A DNA stretch of 23,124 bases, from the NCBI GenBank assembly GCA_900556675.1, contig USQE01000003.1, positions 1 to 23,124 of the forward strand, given 5' to 3'. Source of the stretch: an uncultured Collinsella sp. Lineage in GTDB: Bacteria; Actinomycetota; Coriobacteriia; Coriobacteriales; Coriobacteriaceae. Shown in pieces: positions 13,224 to 21,720 of this stretch. Each line of letters begins with the position of its first letter. The stretch's first letter is position 1. The notes under the pieces were generated by a model that did no database searches, was not told where the DNA came from, and was given only the letters and a program-made list of their open reading frames with translations. The translations under genes and the position numbers were made by a program.

Positions 13224-13278
13224 TCTGATTCTTACTTTGGATCCCGATGGTGGGGTGTTGTCGGTGCTGCTTGCTTGG

Positions 13279-13803
13279 TTACCTTGTCTCGCCGGACTCC
13301 GTGCGTAGGCGGTAGCCGTGGACGAGGTCGCTAATAGCCGGCCAGGGAATCTGGCGGTCGACCCAAAATTGGAGCTGGACCAGATAGCGCTCGGTGGCGC
13401 GGGTGAGGGCCGCGAACTGTTCGTGAGTCTCAACCTGGGCGTAGAGGTCGCGGCTGTGGGCGAGGATTGCCGTGGTGTCATCCATTTTGCCGGTGACGTC
13501 GAAGGCGCCCGAGAACCAGTCGCACAGGCGCGCGGCGCTGTTGTTGATCGTTGCGAGGTCGGCGGTGCCGTCGTTGGCGTTTTCGTTGGCCTGGGCTCGC
13601 AGGAGGGAGAGGGCGTCGGCCGCGTTCATGCAGTAGCCGACGGTGAAGTTCCAGACGGCGAATTCGCGGCCTGTGTCAAGCTTGCGGCGGCGCATGTAGT
13701 CGATATCGCGCGGTTCCTCGAGCATCATTTGGTCGGCGAGGGCCTCAAGTGCAGTGGTGTACTCGGCAAGGTCGAGTGCGAGCAGGGTGTTGATATCCAT
13801 CAT
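13279..13803 (-). CDS. Hypothetical helical protein coupled to DUF3830
   Basis: I do not recognise this 174-residue protein. It has no signal peptide or membrane segment and looks mostly alpha-helical, with motifs such as YMRRRKLDTGREFAVWNFTVGYCMNAADAL and RYLVQLQFWVDRQIPWPAI. The start has GGAGG seven bases upstream. It begins two bases after the DUF3830 stop, so it is translated from the same message. The close coupling suggests a joint role with DUF3830, but no function can be given. Confidence 0.75.
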   Translation of the reverse strand: MMDINTLLALDLAEYTTALEALADQMMLEEPRDIDYMRRRKLDTGREFAVWNFTVGYCMNAADALSLLRAQANENANDGTADLATINNSAARLCDWFSGAFDVTGKMDDTTAILAHSRDLYAQVETHEQFAALTRATERYLVQLQFWVDRQIPWPAISDLVHGYRLRTESGETR

Positions 13804-13805
13804 CT

Positions 13806-14222
13806 TTAGGCCTCCGCTTCGATCTCGACAATTTCGTTTTTGATGTACATGCCCTGGTTGTCCCAGACATTGCGGCAGGCGTCGGCAAAGCGCTCACGGT
13901 CGGCTTCGCAGATGCGGGCGAACATGTTGCAGGTGCCAAAGGGCTCGCACACGTCAAAGAAGATGCAAATTGACGACCAGCCGCCATACCAGCTCACGGC
14001 GCCCGCCGGCTCGTGAAAGACGGGGTTCTCGATGTGCTCGTAATTGGCAATGGGGCCCGATACGGGATAGGTTACCTCGGCATCGCAGATCTTGGCCGAA
14101 AAGATACGTGACTCGACCGGACAGGACGATTCGAACAGCTTGCATGCCTCGGGAGCCTTGTCCCAGAGCATGTCGGCGAGAAACGTCTCGCCATTCAGCG
14201 TGATCTTGAGCATTTTTGTCAT
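13806..14222 (-). CDS. DUF3830 family protein (cyclophilin-like fold)
   Basis: A 138-residue protein with the family pattern: LKITLNGETFLADMLWDKAPEACKLFESSCPVESRI, then HEPAGAVSWYGGWSSICIFFDVCEPFGTCNMFARI. DUF3830 members have a cyclophilin-like beta-barrel and are often found beside amidohydrolase and cyclic-amide catabolism genes; their biochemical role is not settled. The ATG at 14222 has GAGGAGG eight bases upstream; a frame extending to 14309 lacks such a site. It is the first gene of a two-gene operon. Carbamate kinase, a permease and an amidohydrolase follow on the opposite strand, which supports a link to amide breakdown. Confidence 0.75.
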   Translation of the reverse strand: MTKMLKITLNGETFLADMLWDKAPEACKLFESSCPVESRIFSAKICDAEVTYPVSGPIANYEHIENPVFHEPAGAVSWYGGWSSICIFFDVCEPFGTCNMFARICEADRERFADACRNVWDNQGMYIKNEIVEIEAEA

Positions 14223-14308
14223 AGTAAGGACCTCCTCAATCCGTCGCTCAAGGGGTTCGCTGGCGGATAAGGAGAAGACAGTAGCGGGGTCGCCGAACCC
14301 AAACTTCA

Positions 14309-14378
14309 CGACAGATCTCTGTCGCCCCAGCCCGCGCTGTTCTTCGCTAAAGTACCATGCCGCAATTGCGCGCGCAAT
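14309..14378 (-). promoter_or_regulatory. Promoter and dyad operator of the DUF3830 operon
   Basis: On the minus strand TTGCGC (14373-14378) and TACTTT (14350-14355) are separated by 17 bp. About 25 bp downstream lies the dyad CGACAGATCTCTGTCG at 14309-14324, placed where a repressor could block elongation or initiation. Both hexamers are imperfect. Confidence 0.45.
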
Positions 14379-14824
14379 ATCAGTTTTTGATTTTCTGGAA
14401 GCGGCAATCGACGAGACGGCTCGCCGGCTGCCGGCCGACGCGCGGCAAAGGCGCTCGTCTATTCCTTAAGTTGGATGAAAAACGCCATGTTATTGCAGGG
14501 CTGCATACTCGTCCAATAAGTGCATAGAATCTCGTATAGTGCGAGTAAGATTTTGCGCTGTCTGTTTTATGTTTAGCAAAGATATAGTTTGCATAATCTG
14601 GTCTAATCCCTGCTCTATTAAAATAAAGTTGCACGTAAATGACGTAGATATGCTTGAGCTGGGTTTCTTTACGCTGAGCGGGTAAAAGCGACCGTTCACC
14701 GTTCAACTATTTTCAAAATGAATAAAATGAGCGATAAAGAGAATATAAACCTTCATAAATTCGCGTATCGCACGGGCGCGGTTTATTAATGGGTTGTAGG
14801 CCTTTTACAGAAAGGATTCCAGCA
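14379..14824. other. Long intergenic region with an AT-rich half
   Basis: 14379-14470 is GC-rich with small hairpins (GCCGGC/GCCGGC type). From about 14470 to 14790 the DNA is AT-rich and probably holds the carbamate kinase promoter, but no hexamer pair stands out. A minus-strand frame at 14490-14699 ends in a helical-looking stretch (DQIMQTISLLNIKQTAQNL) without a convincing start. Confidence 0.4.
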
Positions 14825-15787
14825 ATGTCTAAGCCTCTTGGCAAGCCCGATCGTATCGTCGTCGCCCTTGGCGGCAACGCCCTCGGCAACAACCCCGTTG
14901 AGCAGATCGAGGCCGTGAGCAACACCGCTCACGCTCTCCTCGGCCTGATCGAGCAGGGCAACGAGATCATCATCACCCACGGCAACGGCCCGCAGGTTGG
15001 CATGATCCAGAACGCCTTCGCCGCTGCCCACGACGCCATCGGCACCCCCGAGATGCCGCTGCCCGAGTGCGGCGCCATGTCCCAGGGCTACATTGGTTAT
15101 CACCTGCAGCAGGGCATCGGCCGCGAGATGCACAAGCGCTATAAGCGTTGGCACGCCGCCACCGTCGTCACCCAGATCGAGTGCGACCCGGATGATCCCG
15201 CGTTCAAGAACCCGACTAAGCCGATCGGCCCCTTCTATACCGAGGAGCAGGCCAAGGAGTTCATGGCCGAGGATCCTTCCAAGGTCTTCGTCGAGGATTC
15301 CGGTCGCGGCTGGCGTCGCGTCGTCGCTTCCCCCGACCCCAAGAAGATCGTCGAGGCTGACTCCATCCTCAACCTGCTCGATAACGAGTTCATCGTCATT
15401 GCCTGCGGTGGTGGCGGTATCCCCGTCGTCCGCGACTACGAGAACAAGGGCTGCTACAAGGGCGTTCCCGCCGTCATCGACAAGGACCTGGGCGGCGAGC
15501 TGCTGGCCGAGGACTGCGACGCCGACGTTCTGTTCCTGCTGACCGCCGTTGAGCATGTCGCCATCAACTTTGGCAAGCCCAACCAGGAGGAGCTCGAGGA
15601 CCTCACCGCCGACGAGGCCGAGCGCCTGGCCGACGAGGGTCAGTTCGGCAAGGGTTCCATGGAGCCCAAGGTCCGCGCTGCCATCAAGTTCGCCCGTTCC
15701 CGCAAGGGTCGCACCTGCATCATCGGTGCTCTGGACAAGGCCGCCGAGACCATGGCCGGCCTCTCCGGTACCCGCATCCACGAGTAG
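14825..15787 (+). CDS. arcC: Carbamate kinase
   Basis: A 320-residue cytoplasmic enzyme that turns carbamoyl phosphate and ADP into ATP and carbamate, the last step of arginine, agmatine, citrulline or allantoin fermentation. The amino-acid-kinase fold shows VALGGNALG at 13-21, THGNGPQVG at 51-59, and the nucleotide region CGGGGIPV, followed by DKDLGGELLAEDCDAD. Length is close to the family norm of about 310. The start at 14825 has AAAGGA eight bases upstream; an earlier frame start at 14789 does not. It is followed by a strong terminator, so it is monocistronic. No carbamoyltransferase is in the window, so the source of carbamoyl phosphate is unknown. Confidence 0.95.
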   Translation: MSKPLGKPDRIVVALGGNALGNNPVEQIEAVSNTAHALLGLIEQGNEIIITHGNGPQVGMIQNAFAAAHDAIGTPEMPLPECGAMSQGYIGYHLQQGIGREMHKRYKRWHAATVVTQIECDPDDPAFKNPTKPIGPFYTEEQAKEFMAEDPSKVFVEDSGRGWRRVVASPDPKKIVEADSILNLLDNEFIVIACGGGGIPVVRDYENKGCYKGVPAVIDKDLGGELLAEDCDADVLFLLTAVEHVAINFGKPNQEELEDLTADEAERLADEGQFGKGSMEPKVRAAIKFARSRKGRTCIIGALDKAAETMAGLSGTRIHE

Positions 15788-15852
15788 TCTCTACTCTGTT
15801 GCATCTCTCGTGGGCGCCAGGCAAAGCGCCCACAAACCAGCCTCTCTTCATG

Positions 15853-15886
15853 AGCCCCGCAGTCCGCTCCGACTGCGGGGCTTTTG
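15853..15886 (+). terminator. Strong intrinsic terminator of arcC
   Basis: AGCCCCGCAGTC pairs perfectly with GACTGCGGGGCT (12 bp, six-base loop) and is followed by TTTTG. A weaker hairpin (GTGGGCGC/GCGCCCAC) lies upstream at 15810-15833. On the minus strand the same stem may also end transcripts leaving the opposite direction. Confidence 0.9.
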
Positions 15887-15894
15887 CTATTCAC

Positions 15895-16956
15895 CTAGTC
15901 ATTGGGGACGTTCTTAAATGACCAGTAGTAGGCCCACATGGCTTCGATTTCGTTGAGGACTTCTACGACGCCCCAGCGGCGGGCGCTGCGGCTTTGCGAG
16001 TTGGGGTCGTAGACTCCCACTTGATCGGCATCGTCGATGCCCCAGAGCACGATATAGTGTCCAACGCTGGTAAAGGTGCCGGGACGAACCGATGCGATGA
16101 TGGGCGCGCCCGAGCGCAGCGCCTGGGTGATGGAGCTGCGATCGATATGGAGCTCAGTTCCGTTAAGGCCCAGCTGCCATGCGCCGCTCGTCATAAACGA
16201 CCACTCGGTGGCGCCGGTGGGGGCATAGTTGCCCGCCTCGGAAAGAGCGCACATATCGACCGGCGTCATATCGGTGTGGCCGGTCTTATAGATGTAGACC
16301 ATGGTAAGACAGGTAGGGCCGCAGGCATTTTGGCGGATGGTGCCGCCGGCGTAGGGCAGCTCCGACCATGCCGGATCGATCTGATAGATATGGGGCATGG
16401 TGCCGGCTTGCCACTGCGTGCGCGGGGTCGAAAACGCAAACGAGTAGCCGGGCGCAACCGGGGCCTTGAGCAGCTTGTCCTCGGCGGTTGGATCGAGGCC
16501 GGCCGAGCCGTGGGAGATACAGGAGCTCATAAGCACAAAGACCAGACAGGTGAGGATAGAGCACAGTGTGAGGCGAAGTCGACGAGCCGGCAGGGCGGGG
16601 GCATTCACGTGCGATGTCGAGCTGTGAGGCTTGCCGTCGCGTCCGCCTTGGGGATGCGAAAAGAAGCGATTGATATGGATGCCGGGCTGACGTGTGCCGT
16701 TGCGGCGCAGTTGCGGAACCTCGGCTTGACGCTGTCGAGTGCGCGCGCCCAAGCGGCTATCTTGCTGCGCGCTTGTGCCCGTGCGCGGACGGCCACTCTG
16801 CCGTGTTCTGCTTGCCTGCTGCCGAGACGAAGGCCTGGGTTGCTCTTGAGGACGTTGCGGATTGCTGCTCGTGGCACTTCTGGGCGTCGGCGTGGTACGG
16901 CCAGCAAGGCGAACGCTTTGTCGCCGTTGATCACCGTCGTTGTATCCGTATGCCAT
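15895..16956 (-). CDS. Membrane-anchored C39-like cysteine peptidase with disordered cytoplasmic tail
   Basis: A 353-residue protein. Residues 1-118 are a low-complexity tail rich in Arg, Gln, Pro and Ser (such as PQRPQEQPRPSSRQQ). One membrane segment follows at about 127-146 (LTLCSILTCLVFVLMSS), with arginines before it, so the peptidase faces outside. The catalytic part is a papain-like C39-type fold: Cys near 212 in RQNACGPTCLT, His near 300 in GHYIVLWGI, and Asp near 317 in VYDPNS. C39-like domains cut leader peptides or surface substrates; here no ABC part is fused. The start at 16956 (ATG) has AAGGCGG upstream; a GTG two codons earlier is possible. It is transcribed alone, opposite to its neighbours. 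Confidence 0.82.
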   Translation of the reverse strand: MAYGYNDGDQRRQSVRLAGRTTPTPRSATSSNPQRPQEQPRPSSRQQASRTRQSGRPRTGTSAQQDSRLGARTRQRQAEVPQLRRNGTRQPGIHINRFFSHPQGGRDGKPHSSTSHVNAPALPARRLRLTLCSILTCLVFVLMSSCISHGSAGLDPTAEDKLLKAPVAPGYSFAFSTPRTQWQAGTMPHIYQIDPAWSELPYAGGTIRQNACGPTCLTMVYIYKTGHTDMTPVDMCALSEAGNYAPTGATEWSFMTSGAWQLGLNGTELHIDRSSITQALRSGAPIIASVRPGTFTSVGHYIVLWGIDDADQVGVYDPNSQSRSARRWGVVEVLNEIEAMWAYYWSFKNVPND

Positions 16957-17318
16957 TCGCACCGCCTTGTCTCATGTATAACCTGTCTATCCTACAAAAA
17001 AGATGTGCAACAAATGGGCCTGCGCGTCAAAAGCTCGGTAAACGGTACGAAAGGCGCAAAACGCACGGCCTCAAAAACATCTCTATATATGCGTCCGATG
17101 AGCGTGCGTCCGTCGGTCAGGCGGCAACAATGAGCGGCAAACCGTGCCGTTCGTCCCAAAAATGGCGCCGCTCATATGCGAGTTCGGCCTTCGGTCGAGC
17201 CATGGGCGGCCATGCTGCGCCAAGGCCGTATCTTAAGGCCAGGAAATAAAAGTGCGCGGCGAAACGGACCGCGCAAGGGGTGACGTCAAGGGGCGTCAAA
17301 AAGGAAAGGAGGGGAACA
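16957..17318. other. Divergent intergenic region between peptidase and permease genes
   Basis: No gene is evident. On the minus strand TATACA near 16975 could be the peptidase -10 box. On the plus side a 7-bp hairpin (TGCGCGG at 17253-17259 with CCGCGCA at 17269-17275) lies in the likely permease leader, about 45 bases before its ribosome binding site. Confidence 0.35.
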
Positions 17319-18770
17319 ATGGCGGACAAGAACGCAGAAGTTGCAGTCGAGGATAACGGCGGCATGAAGAAAACGCTTTCGCTCTGGAACTTCTTCACCA
17401 TCGGTTTCGGTGCCATCATCGGTACCGGTTGGGTTCTGCAGGTCGGCGACTGGATGGTCGTGGGCGGCGGTCCCGTTCCCGCTATGATCGCATTCCTCTT
17501 GGGTGCAATCTTCCTCGTGCCCGTCGGAGCTGTTTTCGGTGAGCTCACGGCTGCTATCCCCATCTCGGGTGGCATCGTCGAGTATGTCGATCGTAGCTTT
17601 GGCCGTACGCTGAGCTACATCACCGGTTGGCTCCTGGCCCTGGGCAACGGCATCCTGTGCCCGTGGGAGGCCATCGCCATTTCGACCCTCGTGTCTGAGA
17701 TGTTCGGCAGCCTGCCCGGTCTTGAGTGGCTGCGCGCCGTCAAGCTCTACACCATCCTGGGCGCCGACGTTTACCTGTTCCCGACGCTGATTGCGCTCGG
17801 CTTTGCAGTCTACGTCATCTTCCTCAACTTCCGCGGTGCCAGCTCGGCCGCCAAGCTCCAGGCCTTCCTGACCAAGGCCCTGCTCTGCGGCATGCTGCTC
17901 GCCATGGGCGTCTCGCTGTTCACCGGCTCGCCGGACAATGCCATGCCTGTGTTCTCCCAGGTTGCCGGCGCTGGCGGCGGCAAGGCCGCTACCGAGAGCA
18001 CCAGCCTGTTCGCCGGCATCGTGTCGGTCCTGGTTCTGACTCCGTTCTTCTACGCCGGTTTCGACACCATTCCTCAGCAGGCTGAGGAAGCAGCCGAGGG
18101 CCTCAACTGGAACAAGTTCGGCAAGATCATCTCCCTGGCTCTGCTGGCCGCCGGCGGTTTCTACATGGTCTGCATCTACTCGTTCGGCACCATCCTCGAC
18201 TGGCATGAGTTTGTTAAGAGCCCGGTTCCCGCGCTTGCCTGCCTCAAGGGCATCAACATGCTCCTGTACCTGGCCATGCTCGTCATCGCCACGCTTGGAC
18301 CCATGGGCCCGATGAACTCCTTCTACGGCGCCACGAGCCGCATCATGCTCGCCATGGGCCGCAAGGGCCAGCTGCCCGAGAAATTCGCCGAGGTCGACCC
18401 CAAGTCCGGCGCTCCCAAGCTTGCCTGCGTCGTACTGGGCGTCATCACCGTCATTGGTCCGTTCCTGGGCAAGAACATGCTCATCCCCCTGACCAACGTG
18501 TCGGCTCTCGCCTTCATCTTCTCCTGCGGCATGGTCGCCCTCGCCTGCCTGCGCATGCGCTTCACCGAGCCCGACCTGCCTCGTCCCTACGAGGTACCCG
18601 GCGGCAAGTTTGGCATCGGCCTCGCTATCGCTGCCTGCGCCATCATCATCGGCCTGCTCGTGATTCCGTTCTCTCCCGCCTCCCTCAACATGGTGGAGTG
18701 GAGCATCGTGATCGGCTGGTTGGCTATTGGCCTGGCCCTCATGGCTTTCACCAATTCCCGCAAAAAGTAA
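17319..18770 (+). CDS. APC superfamily amino-acid permease
   Basis: A 483-residue cytoplasmic-membrane transporter with about 12 hydrophobic segments. The APC pattern is clear at the N-terminus: TLSLWNFFTIGFGAIIGTGWVLQVGDW, then GGGPVPAMIAFLLG and ELTAAIPISGGIVEYVDRSFG. The later stretch GPMGPMNSFYGATSRIMLAMGRKGQLP is also typical. The substrate is probably an amino acid or a related amine or cyclic amide; sequence alone cannot tell. The ATG at 17319 has GGAGGGG six to eight bases upstream. The amidohydrolase follows 131 bp later in the same direction, so uptake and hydrolysis are likely linked. Confidence 0.92.
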   Translation: MADKNAEVAVEDNGGMKKTLSLWNFFTIGFGAIIGTGWVLQVGDWMVVGGGPVPAMIAFLLGAIFLVPVGAVFGELTAAIPISGGIVEYVDRSFGRTLSYITGWLLALGNGILCPWEAIAISTLVSEMFGSLPGLEWLRAVKLYTILGADVYLFPTLIALGFAVYVIFLNFRGASSAAKLQAFLTKALLCGMLLAMGVSLFTGSPDNAMPVFSQVAGAGGGKAATESTSLFAGIVSVLVLTPFFYAGFDTIPQQAEEAAEGLNWNKFGKIISLALLAAGGFYMVCIYSFGTILDWHEFVKSPVPALACLKGINMLLYLAMLVIATLGPMGPMNSFYGATSRIMLAMGRKGQLPEKFAEVDPKSGAPKLACVVLGVITVIGPFLGKNMLIPLTNVSALAFIFSCGMVALACLRMRFTEPDLPRPYEVPGGKFGIGLAIAACAIIIGLLVIPFSPASLNMVEWSIVIGWLAIGLALMAFTNSRKK

Positions 18771-18790
18771 CGCCTAGCCGGGGCGGACCA

Positions 18791-18819
18791 GGTGCGCGGG
18801 GCCCTCTCTTCCGCGCACC
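18791..18819 (+). other. GC hairpin between permease and amidohydrolase genes
   Basis: GGTGCGCGG at 18791-18799 pairs with CCGCGCACC at 18811-18819. There is no T run, so read-through into the amidohydrolase gene is expected. Confidence 0.4.
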
Positions 18820-18901
18820 GAACCCGGCATCACTTGGGTAGCTTTGTGAGGCTGCGACCCAACACGGCCTCGCCCACTATATGGATCCATAAGGAGGAAC
18901 C

Positions 18902-20179
18902 ATGTCCACTAAGTATGCAATCGTTGGCGGTAAGCTCATCGACGGTACCGGCGCCGAGCCGGTCGAGAACTCCCTCGTTCTCGTCGACGACAACGGCAAG
19001 ATCGAGTACGCCGGTGTTATGCAGGACCTTCCCGAGGGCGTTGAGGTTATCGACGCCGCCGGCAAGACCGTCCTTCCCGGCCTGATCGACACCCACCTGC
19101 ACTTCTCGGGCAACCTGACCGACGATGACACCGATTGGGTCATGCAGCCGCTCCTCGAGAAGCAGGCCGTCGCCGTCAAGCAGGCCTACGACTGCCTCAC
19201 CCACGGCCTCACCACCGTCTGCGAGATCGGCCGCTTTGGTATCCAGATTCGCGACTGCATCGACAAGGGCGTCTTTAAGGGCCCGCGCGTTCTGGCCACC
19301 GGCCTGGGCTTCTGCCGCGTTGCCGGTCACGGTGACTCCCACCACTGCACCCAGGAGCTCAACAAGGAATCCCATCCCTGGGGCGACCAGGTCGACGGTC
19401 CTTGGGATTTGCGCAAGGCCGTCCGTCGTCGCCTGCGCGAGAACCCCGATGCCATCAAGATCTGGGCTACCGGTGGCGGCATCTGGCGCTGGGACTCCGG
19501 TCGCGACCAGCACTACTGCTCTGAGGAGATCCAGGCCGTGGTCGAAGAGGCCAAGATGGTTGGCATCCCCGTGTGGAGCCACTGCTACAACAACCACGCC
19601 GCTGCCTACGATTCCGTTCGCTTTGGCTGCGAGCAGTTGATTCACGGCTTCGATATCGATGAGCGCACCATGGACCTCATGGCCGAGCAGGGCACCTTCT
19701 TCACCCCGACGATCGCCTTCCTGCCCACCTGGTACGCCACCTATCCGCCCGTCTACGTCCCCGAGCTGCACGACAAGTACGAGGGCACCCTGGTCGAGAA
19801 GGAGCTGCAGCGCAACTACGACTGCCTGCGCGAGGCCAAGAAGCGCGGCGTCGTCATGACGATCGGCTCCGACTCCTTCTCCTTCGTAACCCCGTATGGC
19901 ACCTGCTCCATCGAGGAGATGTACGAGTTCGTCGACAAGATCGGCTTCACCCCGGTCGAGACCATCACCTGCGCTACCCTCAACGGTGCCAAGATGTGCC
20001 ACATCGAGGACGAGACCGGTTCCATCGAGGCCGGCAAGTGCGCCGACCTGCTGGTCGTCAACGGTGACGTCGCCGCCGACATCCACGTGCTCAACACCGA
20101 CAACATGGACGTCATCATGAAGGACGGCTGGATCGTCGAGGCTGGCACCTTTGGCGAGGCCAACAAATACAGCGCCTAA
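18902..20179 (+). CDS. Metal-dependent amidohydrolase (imidazolonepropionase/Xaa-Pro dipeptidase-like)
   Basis: A 425-residue cytoplasmic hydrolase of the amidohydrolase superfamily. Metal ligands are visible: His65 and His67 in DTHLHF, a likely carboxylated Lys186 in AIKIWATGG, His227 in WSHCYNN, His248 in LIHGFD, and catalytic Asp324 in IGSDSF. The C-terminus has the usual beta-sandwich end (ADLLVVNGD). The nearest known relatives hydrolyse Xaa-Pro or Xaa-Arg peptides, N-acyl or cyclic amides; the substrate here is unknown. TAAGGAGG precedes the ATG. It follows the permease gene and is followed by a terminator, then by a two-component system. Confidence 0.88.
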   Translation: MSTKYAIVGGKLIDGTGAEPVENSLVLVDDNGKIEYAGVMQDLPEGVEVIDAAGKTVLPGLIDTHLHFSGNLTDDDTDWVMQPLLEKQAVAVKQAYDCLTHGLTTVCEIGRFGIQIRDCIDKGVFKGPRVLATGLGFCRVAGHGDSHHCTQELNKESHPWGDQVDGPWDLRKAVRRRLRENPDAIKIWATGGGIWRWDSGRDQHYCSEEIQAVVEEAKMVGIPVWSHCYNNHAAAYDSVRFGCEQLIHGFDIDERTMDLMAEQGTFFTPTIAFLPTWYATYPPVYVPELHDKYEGTLVEKELQRNYDCLREAKKRGVVMTIGSDSFSFVTPYGTCSIEEMYEFVDKIGFTPVETITCATLNGAKMCHIEDETGSIEAGKCADLLVVNGDVAADIHVLNTDNMDVIMKDGWIVEAGTFGEANKYSA

Positions 20180-20220
20180 ACTACCGTTCATCGACGACTG
20201 GATGTAAAACACAGTTTTTG

Positions 20221-20235
20221 ATTGCATAATGCAAT
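20221..20235. promoter_or_regulatory. 15-bp perfect palindrome ATTGCATAATGCAAT
   Basis: Lies between the amidohydrolase stop and its terminator. It contains CATAAT, which could be a -10 box for the histidine kinase operon, so it may be an operator over a promoter. Not a typical LytTR direct-repeat site. Confidence 0.35.
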
Positions 20236-20237
20236 GG

Positions 20238-20262
20238 AGAGGGTCGCTTGCGGCCCTCTTTA
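20238..20262 (+). terminator. Intrinsic terminator of the amidohydrolase gene
   Basis: AGAGGGTCG pairs with CGGCCCTCT (nine bp, one wobble) around CTTG and is followed by TTATTG. Confidence 0.75.
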
Positions 20263-20296
20263 TTGCTATGGGTGCGATAGATAAAAGGGGATGACG

Positions 20297-21682
20297 GTGG
20301 ATTTAAACAGGCTGATTCTGGGCAAGAGCTACAACTCTACCAAGGTCTTTCGTACGGCCCAGCATGTGGTCCAGGCCATCCTGCTCGGTGTTGTCGTTCC
20401 GGCGCTTATCCTGCTGCTTATCTGGGATTTAACCGATAATCCCAATCCCGTTCCGGGCGTCGTGGTCATTGCCGGCATGGTCATGCTGTGCTTCTTCTTC
20501 TCGTATGTCTTTGTGGTCCCCGACGACCTCACATCGAGCGCAACCGACCGTACGCTTGCCATCGCATCAAAAATATTCGCCTACACGTCGCGCGGCCTTA
20601 CGCCCGAAGCGGCCCTGGGCGCCTCTAAAATCATCCTGTCCGAGACCATCGCCTCTGCCATCTGCTTTACCGATGGCAAACAGGTGTTGGCAAGCTGGGG
20701 CGAGGACTCGGCAAAGTGCCCTGCCGGCACCCCGGTCGTGCTCAAGACCACGCTCAACGTGATCGAGTCCGGCGAACAGAGTGTGTTTTCGCGCGACGCC
20801 TCCAATGAGACGGGCGGCTATTTTCCCCGCCTGCGCGCCGGCATTGTCGCGCCGCTTACCGTGCGCGGGCATTGCGTGGGCACACTCGAGCTGTATTACC
20901 CCCGCCTGAGCAGCATCGATATGCGTCAGACGGCCCTTGCCTCGGGTTTTGCCGATCTAATTTCCACGCAGCTCGCTAGCTTTGAGCTCGAGCGCCAGGA
21001 CGAGCTCACGGCTCGCGTTGAGCTTCGCGCCCTGCAGTCGCAGGTCGACCCGCATTTTCTATTCAATACCATTAGCACGATCGTGTCGCTCGTTCGAACC
21101 GAGCCCGACAAGGCGCGATCGCTGCTGATCGACTTTTCCAACTATTATCGTCAGACGCTTTCTGATTCCGATACGCTCACCACGCTCGAGCACGAGGTGG
21201 AACAGGGCACTCGTTATATCAATCTTATGCAGGCCCGGTATGGCGACGGCCGTCTGCGCGTTTCGGTCGACATCGACTTTGAGGTGCGCGACAGCCTGGT
21301 GCCGCCGTTTATCTTGCAGCCGCTGCTCGAAAATTGCATCAAGCATGCGCAGCGCGAGACCGAGCCGCTTTCTATTCGTGTTAGGGCTTTTGAGACCGAT
21401 GACGGCTTGGAGATCACCGTCGAAGATGACGGCATCGGTATGAGCGAAGAAGTCTGTGCGCATCTGTTTGAGCAGCATCGCCGAGAGGAGCCCGAGAGCA
21501 TTACCGCCGACGGCTCCATCAAGCGAGGTTGCGGCCTGGCGCTTTTCAACGTGCTTCAGCGCATCCATTTCTTTTACGGAGAAGATTCTGGCATGCGCGT
21601 GAAGTCCCAGGAGGGCGTGGGAACACAGGTCATCGTAGAGTTGAACGGCGAGCCGCATGAGCCGGCGCCGCTAACGGTGTAG
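20297..21682 (+). CDS. LytS-type sensor histidine kinase
   Basis: A 461-residue membrane sensor. There are two membrane segments (about 26-44 and 55-76) instead of the multi-helix 5TM domain of LytS. A GAF-like region spans about 95-225 and a coiled region follows. The His_kinase domain has its phospho-acceptor in LQSQVDPHFLFNTIS (His near 253). The ATPase shows LQPLLENCIKHA and VEDDGIGM. An ATG at 20291 lies directly against AAAAGGGG; the GTG at 20297 has proper spacing and is preferred. It pairs with the LytTR regulator 38 bp downstream. The signal may be tied to the permease and amidohydrolase upstream or to the phospholipase downstream, but this is inference. Confidence 0.9.
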   Translation: MDLNRLILGKSYNSTKVFRTAQHVVQAILLGVVVPALILLLIWDLTDNPNPVPGVVVIAGMVMLCFFFSYVFVVPDDLTSSATDRTLAIASKIFAYTSRGLTPEAALGASKIILSETIASAICFTDGKQVLASWGEDSAKCPAGTPVVLKTTLNVIESGEQSVFSRDASNETGGYFPRLRAGIVAPLTVRGHCVGTLELYYPRLSSIDMRQTALASGFADLISTQLASFELERQDELTARVELRALQSQVDPHFLFNTISTIVSLVRTEPDKARSLLIDFSNYYRQTLSDSDTLTTLEHEVEQGTRYINLMQARYGDGRLRVSVDIDFEVRDSLVPPFILQPLLENCIKHAQRETEPLSIRVRAFETDDGLEITVEDDGIGMSEEVCAHLFEQHRREEPESITADGSIKRGCGLALFNVLQRIHFFYGEDSGMRVKSQEGVGTQVIVELNGEPHEPAPLTV

Positions 21683-21720
21683 CACGCGGTTGGATTGAGA
21701 GAAAAAGAGGGGAAGCGCAT

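Noticed and set aside
18880..18891. Palindrome TATGGATCCATA before the amidohydrolase ribosome binding site
   Set aside because: A single 12-bp palindrome with no second copy or promoter context; chance is likely enough that I do not list it as an operator.
18830..20227. Minus-strand 465-codon open frame opposite the amidohydrolase gene
   Set aside because: Antisense shadow of a GC-rich gene; the opposite strand has all metal-binding motifs and a ribosome binding site.
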